DNA of 5,948 bases from contig JAGGSW010000115.1 in assembly GCA_021158895.1 (NCBI GenBank), positions 1 through 5,948 on the forward strand. The letters run 5' to 3'. A model generated the notes under the pieces. It saw only the letters and a list, made by a program, of their open reading frames with translations. It was not told where the DNA came from and searched no databases. Both the position numbers and the translations under genes were made by a program. How positions within the stretch are numbered: the first letter of the stretch is position 1; each line of letters opens with the position of its first letter. The DNA comes from Candidatus Odinarchaeota archaeon (GTDB taxonomy: Archaea; Asgardarchaeota; Baldrarchaeia; Baldrarchaeales; DXJG01). Of this stretch, positions 1 to 5,303 are shown piece after piece.

Positions 1-108
1 GTTATTACACGTGTAAAAGATCCTGTGAAAGATATGCTTAGCTTAATTGATAAACCTTTGAATATCGATGCTGTTAGATTAGTTGAGGAGTCTTGGAATG
101 AAGATTAA
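1..108 (+). CDS. VapB-like antitoxin, C-terminal fragment (5' end outside window)
   Basis: Frame 1 is open from the first base to a TAA at 106-108 and gives the last 35 residues of a protein that begins upstream. The tail has the pattern DP...L..L......AV.L..E.W (DPVKDML, then IDAVRLVEESWNED). I recognise this as the C-terminal, toxin-binding end of short archaeal VapB-type antitoxins, whose N-terminal half is usually an AbrB-like DNA-binding fold. Its last 11 bases overlap the start of the PIN-domain gene, the usual layout of a vapBC pair with the antitoxin first. By family knowledge it would neutralise the PIN nuclease and repress its own operon. The DNA-binding half is not in the window, so the family call rests on the tail pattern and on the neighbour. 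Confidence 0.6.
   Translation, partial: VITRVKDPVKDMLSLIDKPLNIDAVRLVEESWNED
85..90 (+). promoter_or_regulatory. Shine-Dalgarno site deciding the PIN-gene start
   Basis: GAGGAG lies 7 bases before the ATG at 98, inside the end of the antitoxin gene. It supports the ATG at 98 over the in-frame TTG at 83, which has no such site in front of it. It also implies translation coupled to the antitoxin. Confidence 0.65.
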
Positions 109-592
109 AGTTTATGTGGACACAAATATCTACGTGTACGCGATAATTCACCATCCTACTTTTGGTAATCTTTGTGAAAACGTTCTCATAGATATAGGTA
201 GGAGATTATATGAATTCCATGGCTCTTTGCTTGTGGCTATGGAACTTCTGGGCTCCCTTTCAAAGATAGATCCTTATATTGCTAAGAAAGCACTTGAAGA
301 CTATTTCGCATTACCATTAACCTTGTTGAGTTTAAACGAAGAAGTTTTGAGGTTTGCTAGTATAATAAACGAAGTTGCAAATATTAGGTACGACGCTGTT
401 CATGCAGCTATTATGTTGTTAAATGGCATATCTACAATAGTTACGAATGATGTGGATGATTGGAATTGCTTAAAAAGTCGTTTCAATTATGTATTAGCTA
501 GAGTAAAAAGAGAAGGTTACGATTTGTCTGTTAATGAAATTGAGGTTGTAACTCCGGATAGTTATGAGAAATGGAAAAAAGGTCAATTATAA
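98..592 (+). CDS. vapC: PIN-domain ribonuclease, VapC-like toxin
   Basis: This 164-residue protein has the PIN nuclease fold signature. The acidic residues expected to bind the metal are all visible, counted from the ATG at 98: D8 in VDTN near the N-terminus, E49 in AMELL, D99 in YDAVHAA, and D118/D120 in the TNDVDDW motif. VapC toxins are Mg-dependent endoribonucleases that cut tRNA, rRNA or mRNA and are held inactive by a VapB partner. The partner is the overlapping upstream gene. The protein is somewhat longer than the usual 125-140 residues because of a tail of about 40 residues after the last acidic motif (VTPDSYEKW near the end). Nothing suggests inactivation. The cellular target cannot be told from sequence, and a non-toxin PIN nuclease remains possible. 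Confidence 0.8.
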   Translation: MKIKVYVDTNIYVYAIIHHPTFGNLCENVLIDIGRRLYEFHGSLLVAMELLGSLSKIDPYIAKKALEDYFALPLTLLSLNEEVLRFASIINEVANIRYDAVHAAIMLLNGISTIVTNDVDDWNCLKSRFNYVLARVKREGYDLSVNEIEVVTPDSYEKWKKGQL

Positions 593-625
593 ATATGTTT
601 TGAGGATTGTATTTTTGGTATTATT

Positions 626-630
626 GGAGG
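626..630 (+). promoter_or_regulatory. Strong Shine-Dalgarno site before a TTG start
   Basis: GGAGG is followed by a 7-base spacer and TTG at 638. No ATG or GTG in this frame lies at a suitable distance, and the protein alignment (KaiC-like start, RIERISTGIPSLD) demands a start here. The TTG is therefore taken as the true start. Confidence 0.7.
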
Positions 631-637
631 TTTTGAT

Positions 638-1432
638 TTGAGGATTGAACGAATTTCTACTGGTATTCCTTCGTTAGATAATCTTTTGCAGGGCGGTGTT
701 CCTCGAGGGTTTCTTGTTGCTTTGGTTGGTGAACCTGGCACTGGTAAAACTATTGCTTCGATTCATTTTATTGCTCAAGGTATTAAGGAGGGGGATAAGT
801 GTATTTACTGTACTACTGAGGAAAGTAGGGAGAGTATTATTGCTGCTGCTTCTCTATTCGGCTTTAATTTTGAGAAAGCTATTGACGAGAATCAGCTTAT
901 TATTATTGATGCTTTGTTGAAGAAGAAGGATGATCCTTGGATGTTGAAGTCGCTTGATACTCAGGAACTTCTTCAAAAGGTTATTGATGCTAAAAAGGAG
1001 TTGGGTTATGGTCATGGGAGACTTGTTATTGATTCTTTGAGTGCTTTTTGGCTTCATGCTCCTGCTATGGCTCGTAGAGAAAGTTATATCATTAAGAAGG
1101 TTTTGCATCCTTGGAATTTTACTACTTATGCTGTTAGTGAATACGCTATTACAACTGGAGAAGCATTTGGTTTTGGCTTGGAACATATCGGTGATGCTAT
1201 TTTCCGTTTTAGGAAGTATGTTCGAGGCGGTGTACTTAGGAGGTTTTTACTGATTGAAAAATGTAGATTAACTGCTCATGATCTTAGAATGTGGGAAATT
1301 GAAATTATCGATGGTGTTGGCATGATTTTGAAAAGTCCTACGGAGTATAGGGCTGAAGATGTTCGTTTACCGAGACAGGTGGCAGAGAAGGTGCTTAAAG
1401 CTAAAGAAAAGAAAGAGATGGAGTTTCCTTAA
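638..1432 (+). CDS. Single-domain KaiC/RAD55-family RecA-like ATPase
   Basis: The 264-residue protein has the layout of one KaiC domain. The entry motif RISTGIPSLDNLLQGGVPRG spans residues 5-24. The Walker A loop GEPGTGKT is at 31-38, the paired acidic residues of the CTTEE motif (E61/E62) sit where KaiC has its catalytic glutamates, and the Walker B strand RLVID is at 128-132. A late K.R.T.H motif at 208-214 (KCRLTAH) matches the subunit-interface segment of KaiC. Family members are cytoplasmic ATPases that usually assemble as hexamers, and many archaeal single-domain forms have no known role. Only one domain is present, so this is not a circadian KaiC, and it lacks the N-terminal helix-hairpin-helix domain expected of RadA. 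A charged tail (KAKEKKEME) ends the protein. It lies 45 bp after the PIN gene and may be co-transcribed with it. Third codon positions are unusually rich in T and G. Confidence 0.85.
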   Translation: MRIERISTGIPSLDNLLQGGVPRGFLVALVGEPGTGKTIASIHFIAQGIKEGDKCIYCTTEESRESIIAAASLFGFNFEKAIDENQLIIIDALLKKKDDPWMLKSLDTQELLQKVIDAKKELGYGHGRLVIDSLSAFWLHAPAMARRESYIIKKVLHPWNFTTYAVSEYAITTGEAFGFGLEHIGDAIFRFRKYVRGGVLRRFLLIEKCRLTAHDLRMWEIEIIDGVGMILKSPTEYRAEDVRLPRQVAEKVLKAKEKKEMEFP

Positions 1433-1450
1433 TTTATTCTGTGAATTGTG

Positions 1451-1468
1451 CTTTTTAGAGTTTTTAAT
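1451..1468 (+). terminator. T-rich tract after the KaiC-like gene (possible terminator, or TATA for the SIS gene)
   Basis: Two T5 runs (1452-1456 and 1461-1465) follow the KaiC-like stop codon by about 20 bases, as in archaeal intrinsic terminators. The same stretch contains TTTTTAAT, which could act as a TATA box with a transcript start near 1490. That would place the inverted repeat at 1504-1552 inside the SIS mRNA leader. The two readings cannot be separated by eye. Confidence 0.35.
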
Positions 1469-1503
1469 CGATTAGTTGGGATTTTGTCGAACGGGTAGGA
1501 AAA

Positions 1504-1552
1504 CCTCAAATAGACATTGTATTAGATATTTATGGATATTGTCTATTTGAGG
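1504..1552 (+). promoter_or_regulatory. Perfect 13-bp inverted repeat overlapping the SIS-gene Shine-Dalgarno site
   Basis: The left arm CCTCAAATAGACA (1504-1516) and the right arm TGTCTATTTGAGG (1540-1552) are exact reverse complements around a 23-base spacer. The right arm carries GAGG (1549-1552), the core of the Shine-Dalgarno site GAGGG (1549-1553), which sits 6 bases before the ATG at 1560. In RNA, CCTC at the far left would pair with this GAGG and hide the ribosome site. As DNA, the same symmetry could be an operator, because the spacer contains a TATA-like ATATTTAT that the arms would flank. The repeat itself is certain; its role is inferred. Confidence 0.6.
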
Positions 1553-1559
1553 GAACGTC

Positions 1560-2807
1560 ATGTTAAGGGTTTATGTTCCGATCAGGGAAAATGATGTTGA
1601 AAGATCTTTACATGTTTCAAAGAATACTTCTTCATATCTTATTAATCAGGCTAGAGAAAATATTAATTTCCTTTTTAACGAGCAGAGGGATGTTATAATT
1701 AAGTTTCTGGAATATATATCTAATTCTAGGGATAAAAGGATTCATTTTGCAGCTAGGGGTAGGAGCCTCCTTCTGGGTGCTAGGACTTTTGCTGATAGGT
1801 TGACACAGTTGGATTTTAATGCTGTTTATCCAACTTTAGAGCAATATGTTGTTTATGACCCAAACGCTGTTTTAGAGAAGGGCGATGTTATAATTTGTTT
1901 TAGTACTTCTGGGAGGACTGGAAAAGTTCTCAAGAAAGCTAAGTTTGGGCGAGAAATTGGGTGTGAAATTATCGTAATAACTGGTTCCTTGGACTCCCCA
2001 TTAGCTAAATTGGCAAGTTTCCCTGTAGTATATTTAAAACCTGATTGTAAACGCGAGGAACTTCTGTCAAAATATAAGGAGGATGAAAAACCATTTACTC
2101 CACTTGGTACAACTTCAGAATATACACAGTTGATTTTTTCTGAGGCTATTTGTAGAGGTTTAATGGAGTGCATTTTAAACAATGAGGATGTCGAAAAAAG
2201 TTTTAAAATATCTAAAGAAACTGCTTTTGAACTTTTAAATCGCGCTGAGAAAAATTTAAGTGTTGCCTATAGCGAAGAAGATGAGATAACTGCTTTACTT
2301 GCTAATTTTCTTTTGAAATATTATAGTCAGCAAACTGTTCATTTTTGTGCTCGTGGTAAAACGTTTAATATGGCTGTTGGGCCTTTCAAGATGAGATTGG
2401 ATCAGATCCCTCATGCCTTCGTTACAAGTATCATAGATTTTGAACCTTTGAATAGACCTGTGCGTAAAGGGCAAATTACATTCACTGTAAGTGGTAGTGG
2501 TGCTGCATATAGTATTGCAAGAATGGCTAAGGAAATGGGAAGTATGATAATTGGTATAACATCGTTTGAAAATGCTCTTTGGGAAATTTCAGATATAAAA
2601 ATAAAGGTACTTGGAAGAAAAGATCATGACAATATATATGACTGGGATATTAGGCAGTGGAAAGGTTGGAGAAGCCCGTTTGCCCCGGATGGTACAGAGT
2701 TTGAGGTTTCCGTGGCCGCCTTTCTTGATGGTATATTTGCTGGCCTTGCAGCATATATAGGTATAAAAGAAGAGGACATGCGTCTCGGGCATGCAAACAT
2801 AGAGTAA
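1560..2807 (+). CDS. Tandem 6-phospho-3-hexuloisomerase-like protein (two SIS domains)
   Basis: This 415-residue protein is twice the length of a normal 6-phospho-3-hexuloisomerase (PHI, HxlB; about 180-200 residues), the ribulose monophosphate pathway enzyme that converts 3-hexulose 6-phosphate to fructose 6-phosphate. Unit 1 has HFAARGRSLLLGARTFADRL (62-81), the sugar-phosphate loop FSTSGRTG (114-121) and PLGTTSE (181-187). Unit 2 repeats these as HFCARGKTFNMAVGPFKMRL (261-280), TVSGSG (309-314) and PDGTEFE (376-382). It ends HANIE, which resembles the PHI C-terminus as I remember it. Helical lead-ins before each SIS domain (about 10-55 and 213-256) are also repeated, so the whole unit was duplicated. 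Unit 2 has two alanines where unit 1 has Arg-Thr in the loop, and carries a tryptophan-rich stretch (355-371). No hexulose-phosphate synthase gene is nearby. It could be an isomerase or a sugar-phosphate sensor. Confidence 0.7.
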   Translation: MLRVYVPIRENDVERSLHVSKNTSSYLINQARENINFLFNEQRDVIIKFLEYISNSRDKRIHFAARGRSLLLGARTFADRLTQLDFNAVYPTLEQYVVYDPNAVLEKGDVIICFSTSGRTGKVLKKAKFGREIGCEIIVITGSLDSPLAKLASFPVVYLKPDCKREELLSKYKEDEKPFTPLGTTSEYTQLIFSEAICRGLMECILNNEDVEKSFKISKETAFELLNRAEKNLSVAYSEEDEITALLANFLLKYYSQQTVHFCARGKTFNMAVGPFKMRLDQIPHAFVTSIIDFEPLNRPVRKGQITFTVSGSGAAYSIARMAKEMGSMIIGITSFENALWEISDIKIKVLGRKDHDNIYDWDIRQWKGWRSPFAPDGTEFEVSVAAFLDGIFAGLAAYIGIKEEDMRLGHANIE

Positions 2808-2827
2808 ATTACATATCAAAATTAGTG

Positions 2828-2833
2828 AAAAAA
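2828..2833 (-). terminator. T6 tract after the TFB gene
   Basis: On the minus strand a T6 run lies 16 bases past the TFB stop codon, in the 42-bp gap between the convergent TFB and SIS genes. This fits archaeal termination at oligo-T. Confidence 0.45.
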
Positions 2834-2849
2834 TAGAAGGGGAGAGCAT

Positions 2850-3788
2850 TTAGACTTTGATTTTTATTCCAAGTTTTTTGCAGAGTTCTTTGTATCTGTT
2901 TCGGACAGTTACTTCTGTTACGTGAGCTACTTCCGCTATTTGTCTTTGTGTTCTTCTTTCTCCTTCAAGTATGCTGGCAATGTATATTGTCGCAGCAGCT
3001 AGACCTGATGGGTCTTTTCCAGCTGTTATTCCTACCTCTTGAGCTTTCTTCATGATTTCTATTGCTCTTCGCTGGGTTCTTGTTGATAGGCCTAGTTCAG
3101 CTGCAAATCTTGGTATGAAGTTTATTGCTGTAGGTCTTGGGAACTCTTGTTTTAATCTTCTTATTAAGACACGTACACATTTTGACACGTCTTTTCTATC
3201 GGATTTTGCTTGAGCCACTACCTCATCTAGTGGTCTTGGTATTTTATGTATTCTACATGCTAGGTAGACGGCTGCTGCAGCCATTGCACTTACAGGATGC
3301 CCTCTTGTTAACCGTTTTTCTACAGCTTTTCTGTAGAGTAGAGCTGCCGTTTCACTTACGTCGTTTGGAATTCCCATTTGACTTGCTATTCTACTTAATT
3401 CGATAAGCCCGTCTGCGAGACTTCTTCTAACTGTTGTTCTAATGTTCCATCTCCTAAGTCTATATATTTGGGCTCTTCTTGAGGGAGAAAGTTTTCTACC
3501 GTGAGCGTCACGATCAGACCAACTAATAGTTGTACTTAAACCTTTATCGGCAAATCTATAACTTGTAGGAGCCCCAGTTCGGCTCCTCTTCTCTAATTCC
3601 TCGTGGGTAAAAGCTCTCCATTCAGGTCCCGTATCTACAACATGCTCAGAAATGACTAATCCACAAGATGCACAAACATGCTCTCCCCTAGCTGGATCAA
3701 AAAGTATAGTTGTACTACCACATTCCGGACAAACCATAACTCCTTCCTTCTTATTTACTACATCTTCTGTCAATTTTATTTCCCCCAT
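2850..3788 (-). CDS. tfb: Transcription initiation factor B (TFB, archaeal TFIIB)
   Basis: TFB binds the TATA-box/TBP complex and the BRE and recruits RNA polymerase. The 312 residues show the full architecture at normal length. The N-terminal zinc ribbon has C20, C23, C39 and C42. The B-finger/reader segment is at about 55-76 (GPEWRAFTHEELEKRSRTGA), followed by the linker DKGLSTTISW (81-90). Two cyclin-like repeats follow at about 120-205 and 215-305. The last contains the helix-turn-helix (RQIAEVAHVTEVTVRNRYK, 282-300) that reads the BRE. No Shine-Dalgarno site precedes the ATG, so the transcript may be leaderless, or the start may be the ATG at residue 18, though this is less likely. The gene is convergent with the SIS gene and divergent from thpR. 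Whether it is the main TFB or one of several paralogues cannot be told from this window. Confidence 0.97.
   Translation of the reverse strand: MGEIKLTEDVVNKKEGVMVCPECGSTTILFDPARGEHVCASCGLVISEHVVDTGPEWRAFTHEELEKRSRTGAPTSYRFADKGLSTTISWSDRDAHGRKLSPSRRAQIYRLRRWNIRTTVRRSLADGLIELSRIASQMGIPNDVSETAALLYRKAVEKRLTRGHPVSAMAAAAVYLACRIHKIPRPLDEVVAQAKSDRKDVSKCVRVLIRRLKQEFPRPTAINFIPRFAAELGLSTRTQRRAIEIMKKAQEVGITAGKDPSGLAAATIYIASILEGERRTQRQIAEVAHVTEVTVRNRYKELCKKLGIKIKV
2861..2879 (+). terminator. T tracts that may end the SIS transcript inside the TFB gene
   Basis: On the plus strand, T5 (2861-2865) and T6 (2874-2879) occur 54-72 bases past the SIS stop codon. They lie opposite the lysine-rich C-terminal codons of TFB. 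The gap itself has no T run on this strand, so these are the nearest terminator-like tracts for the SIS mRNA. Confidence 0.35.
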
Positions 3789-3801
3789 AATATATTGTTA
3801 T

Positions 3802-3816
3802 AATATTTTAGTTTCA
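3802..3816 (-). promoter_or_regulatory. AT-rich TATA-like stretch close to the TFB start
   Basis: On the minus strand GAAAC followed by TAAAATATT lies 14-28 bases before the TFB ATG. It resembles a BRE plus TATA box but sits rather close for a start at 3788. A leaderless transcript from here would begin at or just inside the first codons. Confidence 0.3.
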
Positions 3817-3908
3817 AGGTTAGTTGAAGCCCACCTCTCCATTGAAAGATCTCTACATTAGATCAGTAACGATGAATTTTAGCTCTAAACATTATTTTGA
3901 GTTCATTT

Positions 3909-3997
3909 GTGAGGGGTGACGCTGACTACCCCTTGGCAACTATCTGAGAACTAGTCACCCCCCAAGTCACTATGAGTGAACAAGGCGAAACACTTGT
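3909..3997. other. GC-rich block with several complementary stems in the tfb-thpR gap (candidate structured RNA or leader)
   Basis: The gap of about 400 bp (3789-4194) holds no convincing gene. Within it, 3911-4004 has 50 G or C in 94 bases, well above the AT-rich flanks. Complementary pairs are AGGGGT/ACCCCT (3912-3917 with 3928-3933), GGGGTGAC/GTCACCCC (3913-3920 with 3954-3961), TCACT/AGTGA around a 3-base loop (3967-3971 with 3975-3979) and ACAAG/CTTGT (3980-3984 with 3993-3997). The first two pairs share bases and exclude each other. I find no tRNA B box, 5S, RNase P or SRP RNA signature. On the minus strand the block would lie in a long TFB leader behind the boxes at 4011-4053. On the plus strand it could be a short RNA ending at the T tract at 4011. 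Strand and function are undecided. Confidence 0.35.
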
Positions 3998-4010
3998 ACT
4001 GCGCATTACA

Positions 4011-4025
4011 TTTTTAAACTTTTCG
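4011..4025 (-). promoter_or_regulatory. BRE plus TATA-like box reading toward tfb
   Basis: On the minus strand CGAAAAG (4025-4019) is followed directly by TTTAAAAA (4018-4011), close to the archaeal BRE/TATA pattern. It predicts a start near 3988 and about 200 nt of leader before the TFB ATG, covering the stem-forming block. The same bases read on the plus strand are T-rich and could instead be a terminator. Confidence 0.4.
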
Positions 4026-4045
4026 TATTCACTCTCACTTTATCC

Positions 4046-4062
4046 CTTATAAACCTTTTCAA
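4046..4062 (-). promoter_or_regulatory. Second BRE plus TATA box reading toward tfb
   Basis: On the minus strand TTGAAAAGG (4062-4054) is followed by TTTATAAG (4053-4046), among the most TATA-like 8-mers in the gap. A start near 4023 is expected. No T run on the minus strand separates it from tfb, so a transcript from here could run into the TFB gene. Confidence 0.45.
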
Positions 4063-4143
4063 TATACTATGATCTATTTGTCATACACCTATTTTCAATG
4101 GAAGTCACTTACATATTTAAGTTTGATCAAGGTTATCTTTACA

Positions 4144-4151
4144 TTTAAAAA
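4144..4151 (+). promoter_or_regulatory. TATA box for thpR
   Basis: TTTAAAAA predicts a transcript start near 4174, about 20 bases before the chosen ATG at 4195. The weak ribosome site GGAAG (4182-4186) would lie in the leader, 8 bases before that ATG. Confidence 0.4.
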
Positions 4152-4194
4152 GATTTAGCTGAAATAAGTAAAACATATAGTGGAAGTTAACGCA

Positions 4195-4731
4195 ATGATA
4201 AAAGCGGTTCGTTCCTTCTTTATTGCAATAGACATAGATGATGAAGAAATAATCGGTAGAGTTCGTGCTTTCCAGAAAAAATTAATGAACCAGAACTTTG
4301 CAGAGATTCAGTCCAATGAGAGGTTACATATAACGCTTAATTTTCTGGGTAAGCTCCAGTGGAAAACTATTAATGAAATAAGAGTTAAATTAAGGAAAAT
4401 TCACATGAATTCATTTGATACTATGCTTAGGGGTGTTAAATATTTTCCTTCAGCTAAGTTACCTATTAGAATTTTATGGGTGAGTGTTGAAAGCGTGGGA
4501 ATTCGAAATTTAATGGAAAAAGTGTGTGCTGCTACTTTGGATCGATATGCAGAGGAAATACCACATGTTACAATTGCTCGTGTTAGAAAAATAGTTGACG
4601 TTACGAGGTTGAAGAAGTTTATCGGAAATTACAAAAATTACTTTTTTGGAAAGTTTCATGTTAACTGTTTTAGTTTGAAAGCAAATGTTGGAGGAAAGTA
4701 TGTGGACATTGAGAGATATTCCTTACTTTGA
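4195..4731 (+). CDS. thpR: RNA 2',3'-cyclic phosphodiesterase (2'-5' RNA ligase family, 2H phosphoesterase)
   Basis: This 178-residue protein has the two HxTx motifs that define 2H phosphoesterases: H45-I-T-L in RLHITLNFLGKL and H124-V-T-I in IPHVTIARV. It also has the family N-terminus SFFIAIDID. Length is typical. ThpR opens 2',3'-cyclic phosphate ends of RNA to 2'-phosphate, and in vitro some members join tRNA halves through a 2'-5' bond. An in-frame GTG at 4180 would add five residues, but the ATG at 4195 fits the family start better and has GGAAG in front. The gene is divergent from tfb. Its last 9 bases overlap nadM on the opposite strand, so the two genes end inside each other. All catalytic residues are present. 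Confidence 0.93.
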   Translation: MIKAVRSFFIAIDIDDEEIIGRVRAFQKKLMNQNFAEIQSNERLHITLNFLGKLQWKTINEIRVKLRKIHMNSFDTMLRGVKYFPSAKLPIRILWVSVESVGIRNLMEKVCAATLDRYAEEIPHVTIARVRKIVDVTRLKKFIGNYKNYFFGKFHVNCFSLKANVGGKYVDIERYSLL

Positions 4732-5238
4732 TTCTGCTATAGTTAATAGTCGCTCAACGCCTTTAATCTTTTTAATGAAATTTGCTACCGCGAGCGGAAC
4801 ATAGGTCTCCCAAGGTTCTTTATTTAACATTTTCTTTCTTATCTCGGTTCCTGAGTATTCTCCTGAACCATAAATTTCAACTTCTTTGACTTCGTAGCCA
4901 GCATCTTCGAAAAGCTTGAGTGTATGCTTATTTCCGCCGTAGACTACGTGAAACGGTGGACATAAAGATTCTACGTGAGAAACCCAGACGTAATTGTTAT
5001 GTATATCTGGAATAGGTATAAGCCAATATTTATCGGGAGATATGTTTTCTTCTCGTAATGCTTCCCTAATCATTTGAAGCCGTTCGCCACATGTAAATGG
5101 GTTGCTTACCTCATAGTTAAGTTGAGTGCTCCCTATGCCAATAATTAGTTCGTCAACCTCTTTTAATGCGAGTTTAACAACATATAGGTGTCCTTTGTGG
5201 AAGGGTTGGAAACGGCCGATAAAAAGGCCTCTTCGCAT
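4723..5238 (-). CDS. nadM: Archaeal nicotinamide-nucleotide adenylyltransferase (NMNAT)
   Basis: The enzyme joins NMN and ATP to give NAD and pyrophosphate, the adenylyl transfer step of NAD synthesis. The 171 residues, typical for the archaeal form, show the nucleotidyltransferase motifs. GRFQPFHKGH (8-17) contains the H14-K-G-H17 signature. NPFTCGERLQMI is at 46-57, GGN at 101-103, and YSGTEIRKKM (128-137) corresponds to the ISGTxIR ATP-binding motif. The start is well supported by a Shine-Dalgarno site 6 bases upstream. It lies 65 bp downstream of the thermosome gene on the same strand, with T tracts between, so a separate transcript is likely. It overlaps thpR tail to tail. No missing residues are apparent. 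Confidence 0.95.
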   Translation of the reverse strand: MRRGLFIGRFQPFHKGHLYVVKLALKEVDELIIGIGSTQLNYEVSNPFTCGERLQMIREALREENISPDKYWLIPIPDIHNNYVWVSHVESLCPPFHVVYGGNKHTLKLFEDAGYEVKEVEIYGSGEYSGTEIRKKMLNKEPWETYVPLAVANFIKKIKGVERLLTIAESK

Positions 5239-5244
5239 ATATTT

Positions 5245-5250
5245 ACCTCC
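5245..5250 (-). promoter_or_regulatory. Shine-Dalgarno site of nadM
   Basis: On the minus strand GGAGGT lies 6 bases before the ATG at 5238, fixing the nadM start. The contrast with tfb, which has no such site, suggests both leadered and leaderless mRNAs in this genome. Confidence 0.7.
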
Positions 5251-5258
5251 AATAACTA

Positions 5259-5280
5259 AGAATAAAAATTACAGAAAAAG
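5259..5280 (-). terminator. T-rich tract after the thermosome gene
   Basis: On the minus strand CCTTTTTCTGTAATTTTTAT contains two T5 runs (5275-5279 and 5264-5268) about 25-40 bases past the thermosome stop codon. This is the form of archaeal oligo-T terminators. It is close to nadM, so its T/A-rich part could also contribute to the nadM promoter. Confidence 0.45.
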
Positions 5281-5303
5281 GTGTTATGGTGTATTATGTT
5301 AGT

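Noticed and set aside
83..97. TTG at 83 as the start of the PIN-domain protein
   Set aside because: The GAGGAG site at 85-90 is correctly spaced for the ATG at 98. Starting at 98 puts the first PIN aspartate at residue 8, as is usual.
638..1432. RadA/Rad51 recombinase
   Set aside because: There is no N-terminal helix-hairpin-helix domain. The TGIPSLDNLLQGG entry, TTEE and K.R.T.H motifs fit the KaiC-type branch better.
1504..1552. Terminal inverted repeats of a tiny mobile element
   Set aside because: Only 23 bases lie between the arms and no flanking target duplication is seen. Position over the ribosome site favours a regulatory role.
3137..3406. Long plus-strand open frame opposite tfb, and similar open frames at 854-1186 (minus), 1853-2182 (minus), 2589-2849 (minus) and 5565-5753 (plus)
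   Set aside because: They lie opposite genes with clear family motifs, have odd low-complexity or cysteine/leucine-rich composition, and show no recognisable domain.
3652..3861. 69-codon plus-strand open frame across the tfb start
   Set aside because: Two thirds of it is antisense to the TFB zinc ribbon. No ribosome site or domain is visible.
3861..3950. Box C/D guide RNA in the tfb-thpR gap (CGATGA near 3870, CTGA near 3922 and 3944)
   Set aside because: The C box departs from RTGATGA, no proper C'/D' pair is at the right spacing, and the minus strand has no set either.
3909..4005. tRNA, 5S, RNase P or SRP RNA in the GC-rich block
   Set aside because: No GGTTCRA-type B box, cloverleaf arms or conserved cores of these RNAs are found on either strand, and the block is too short for RNase P or SRP RNA.
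4071..4080. Second copy of the inverted-repeat arm (TCTATTTG at 4073-4080)
   Set aside because: Only 8 bases match in AT-rich DNA, the flanks differ, and there is no partner arm.
4180..4194. GTG at 4180 as the start of thpR
   Set aside because: There is no ribosome site before it. The ATG at 4195 matches the family start and has GGAAG 8 bases upstream.
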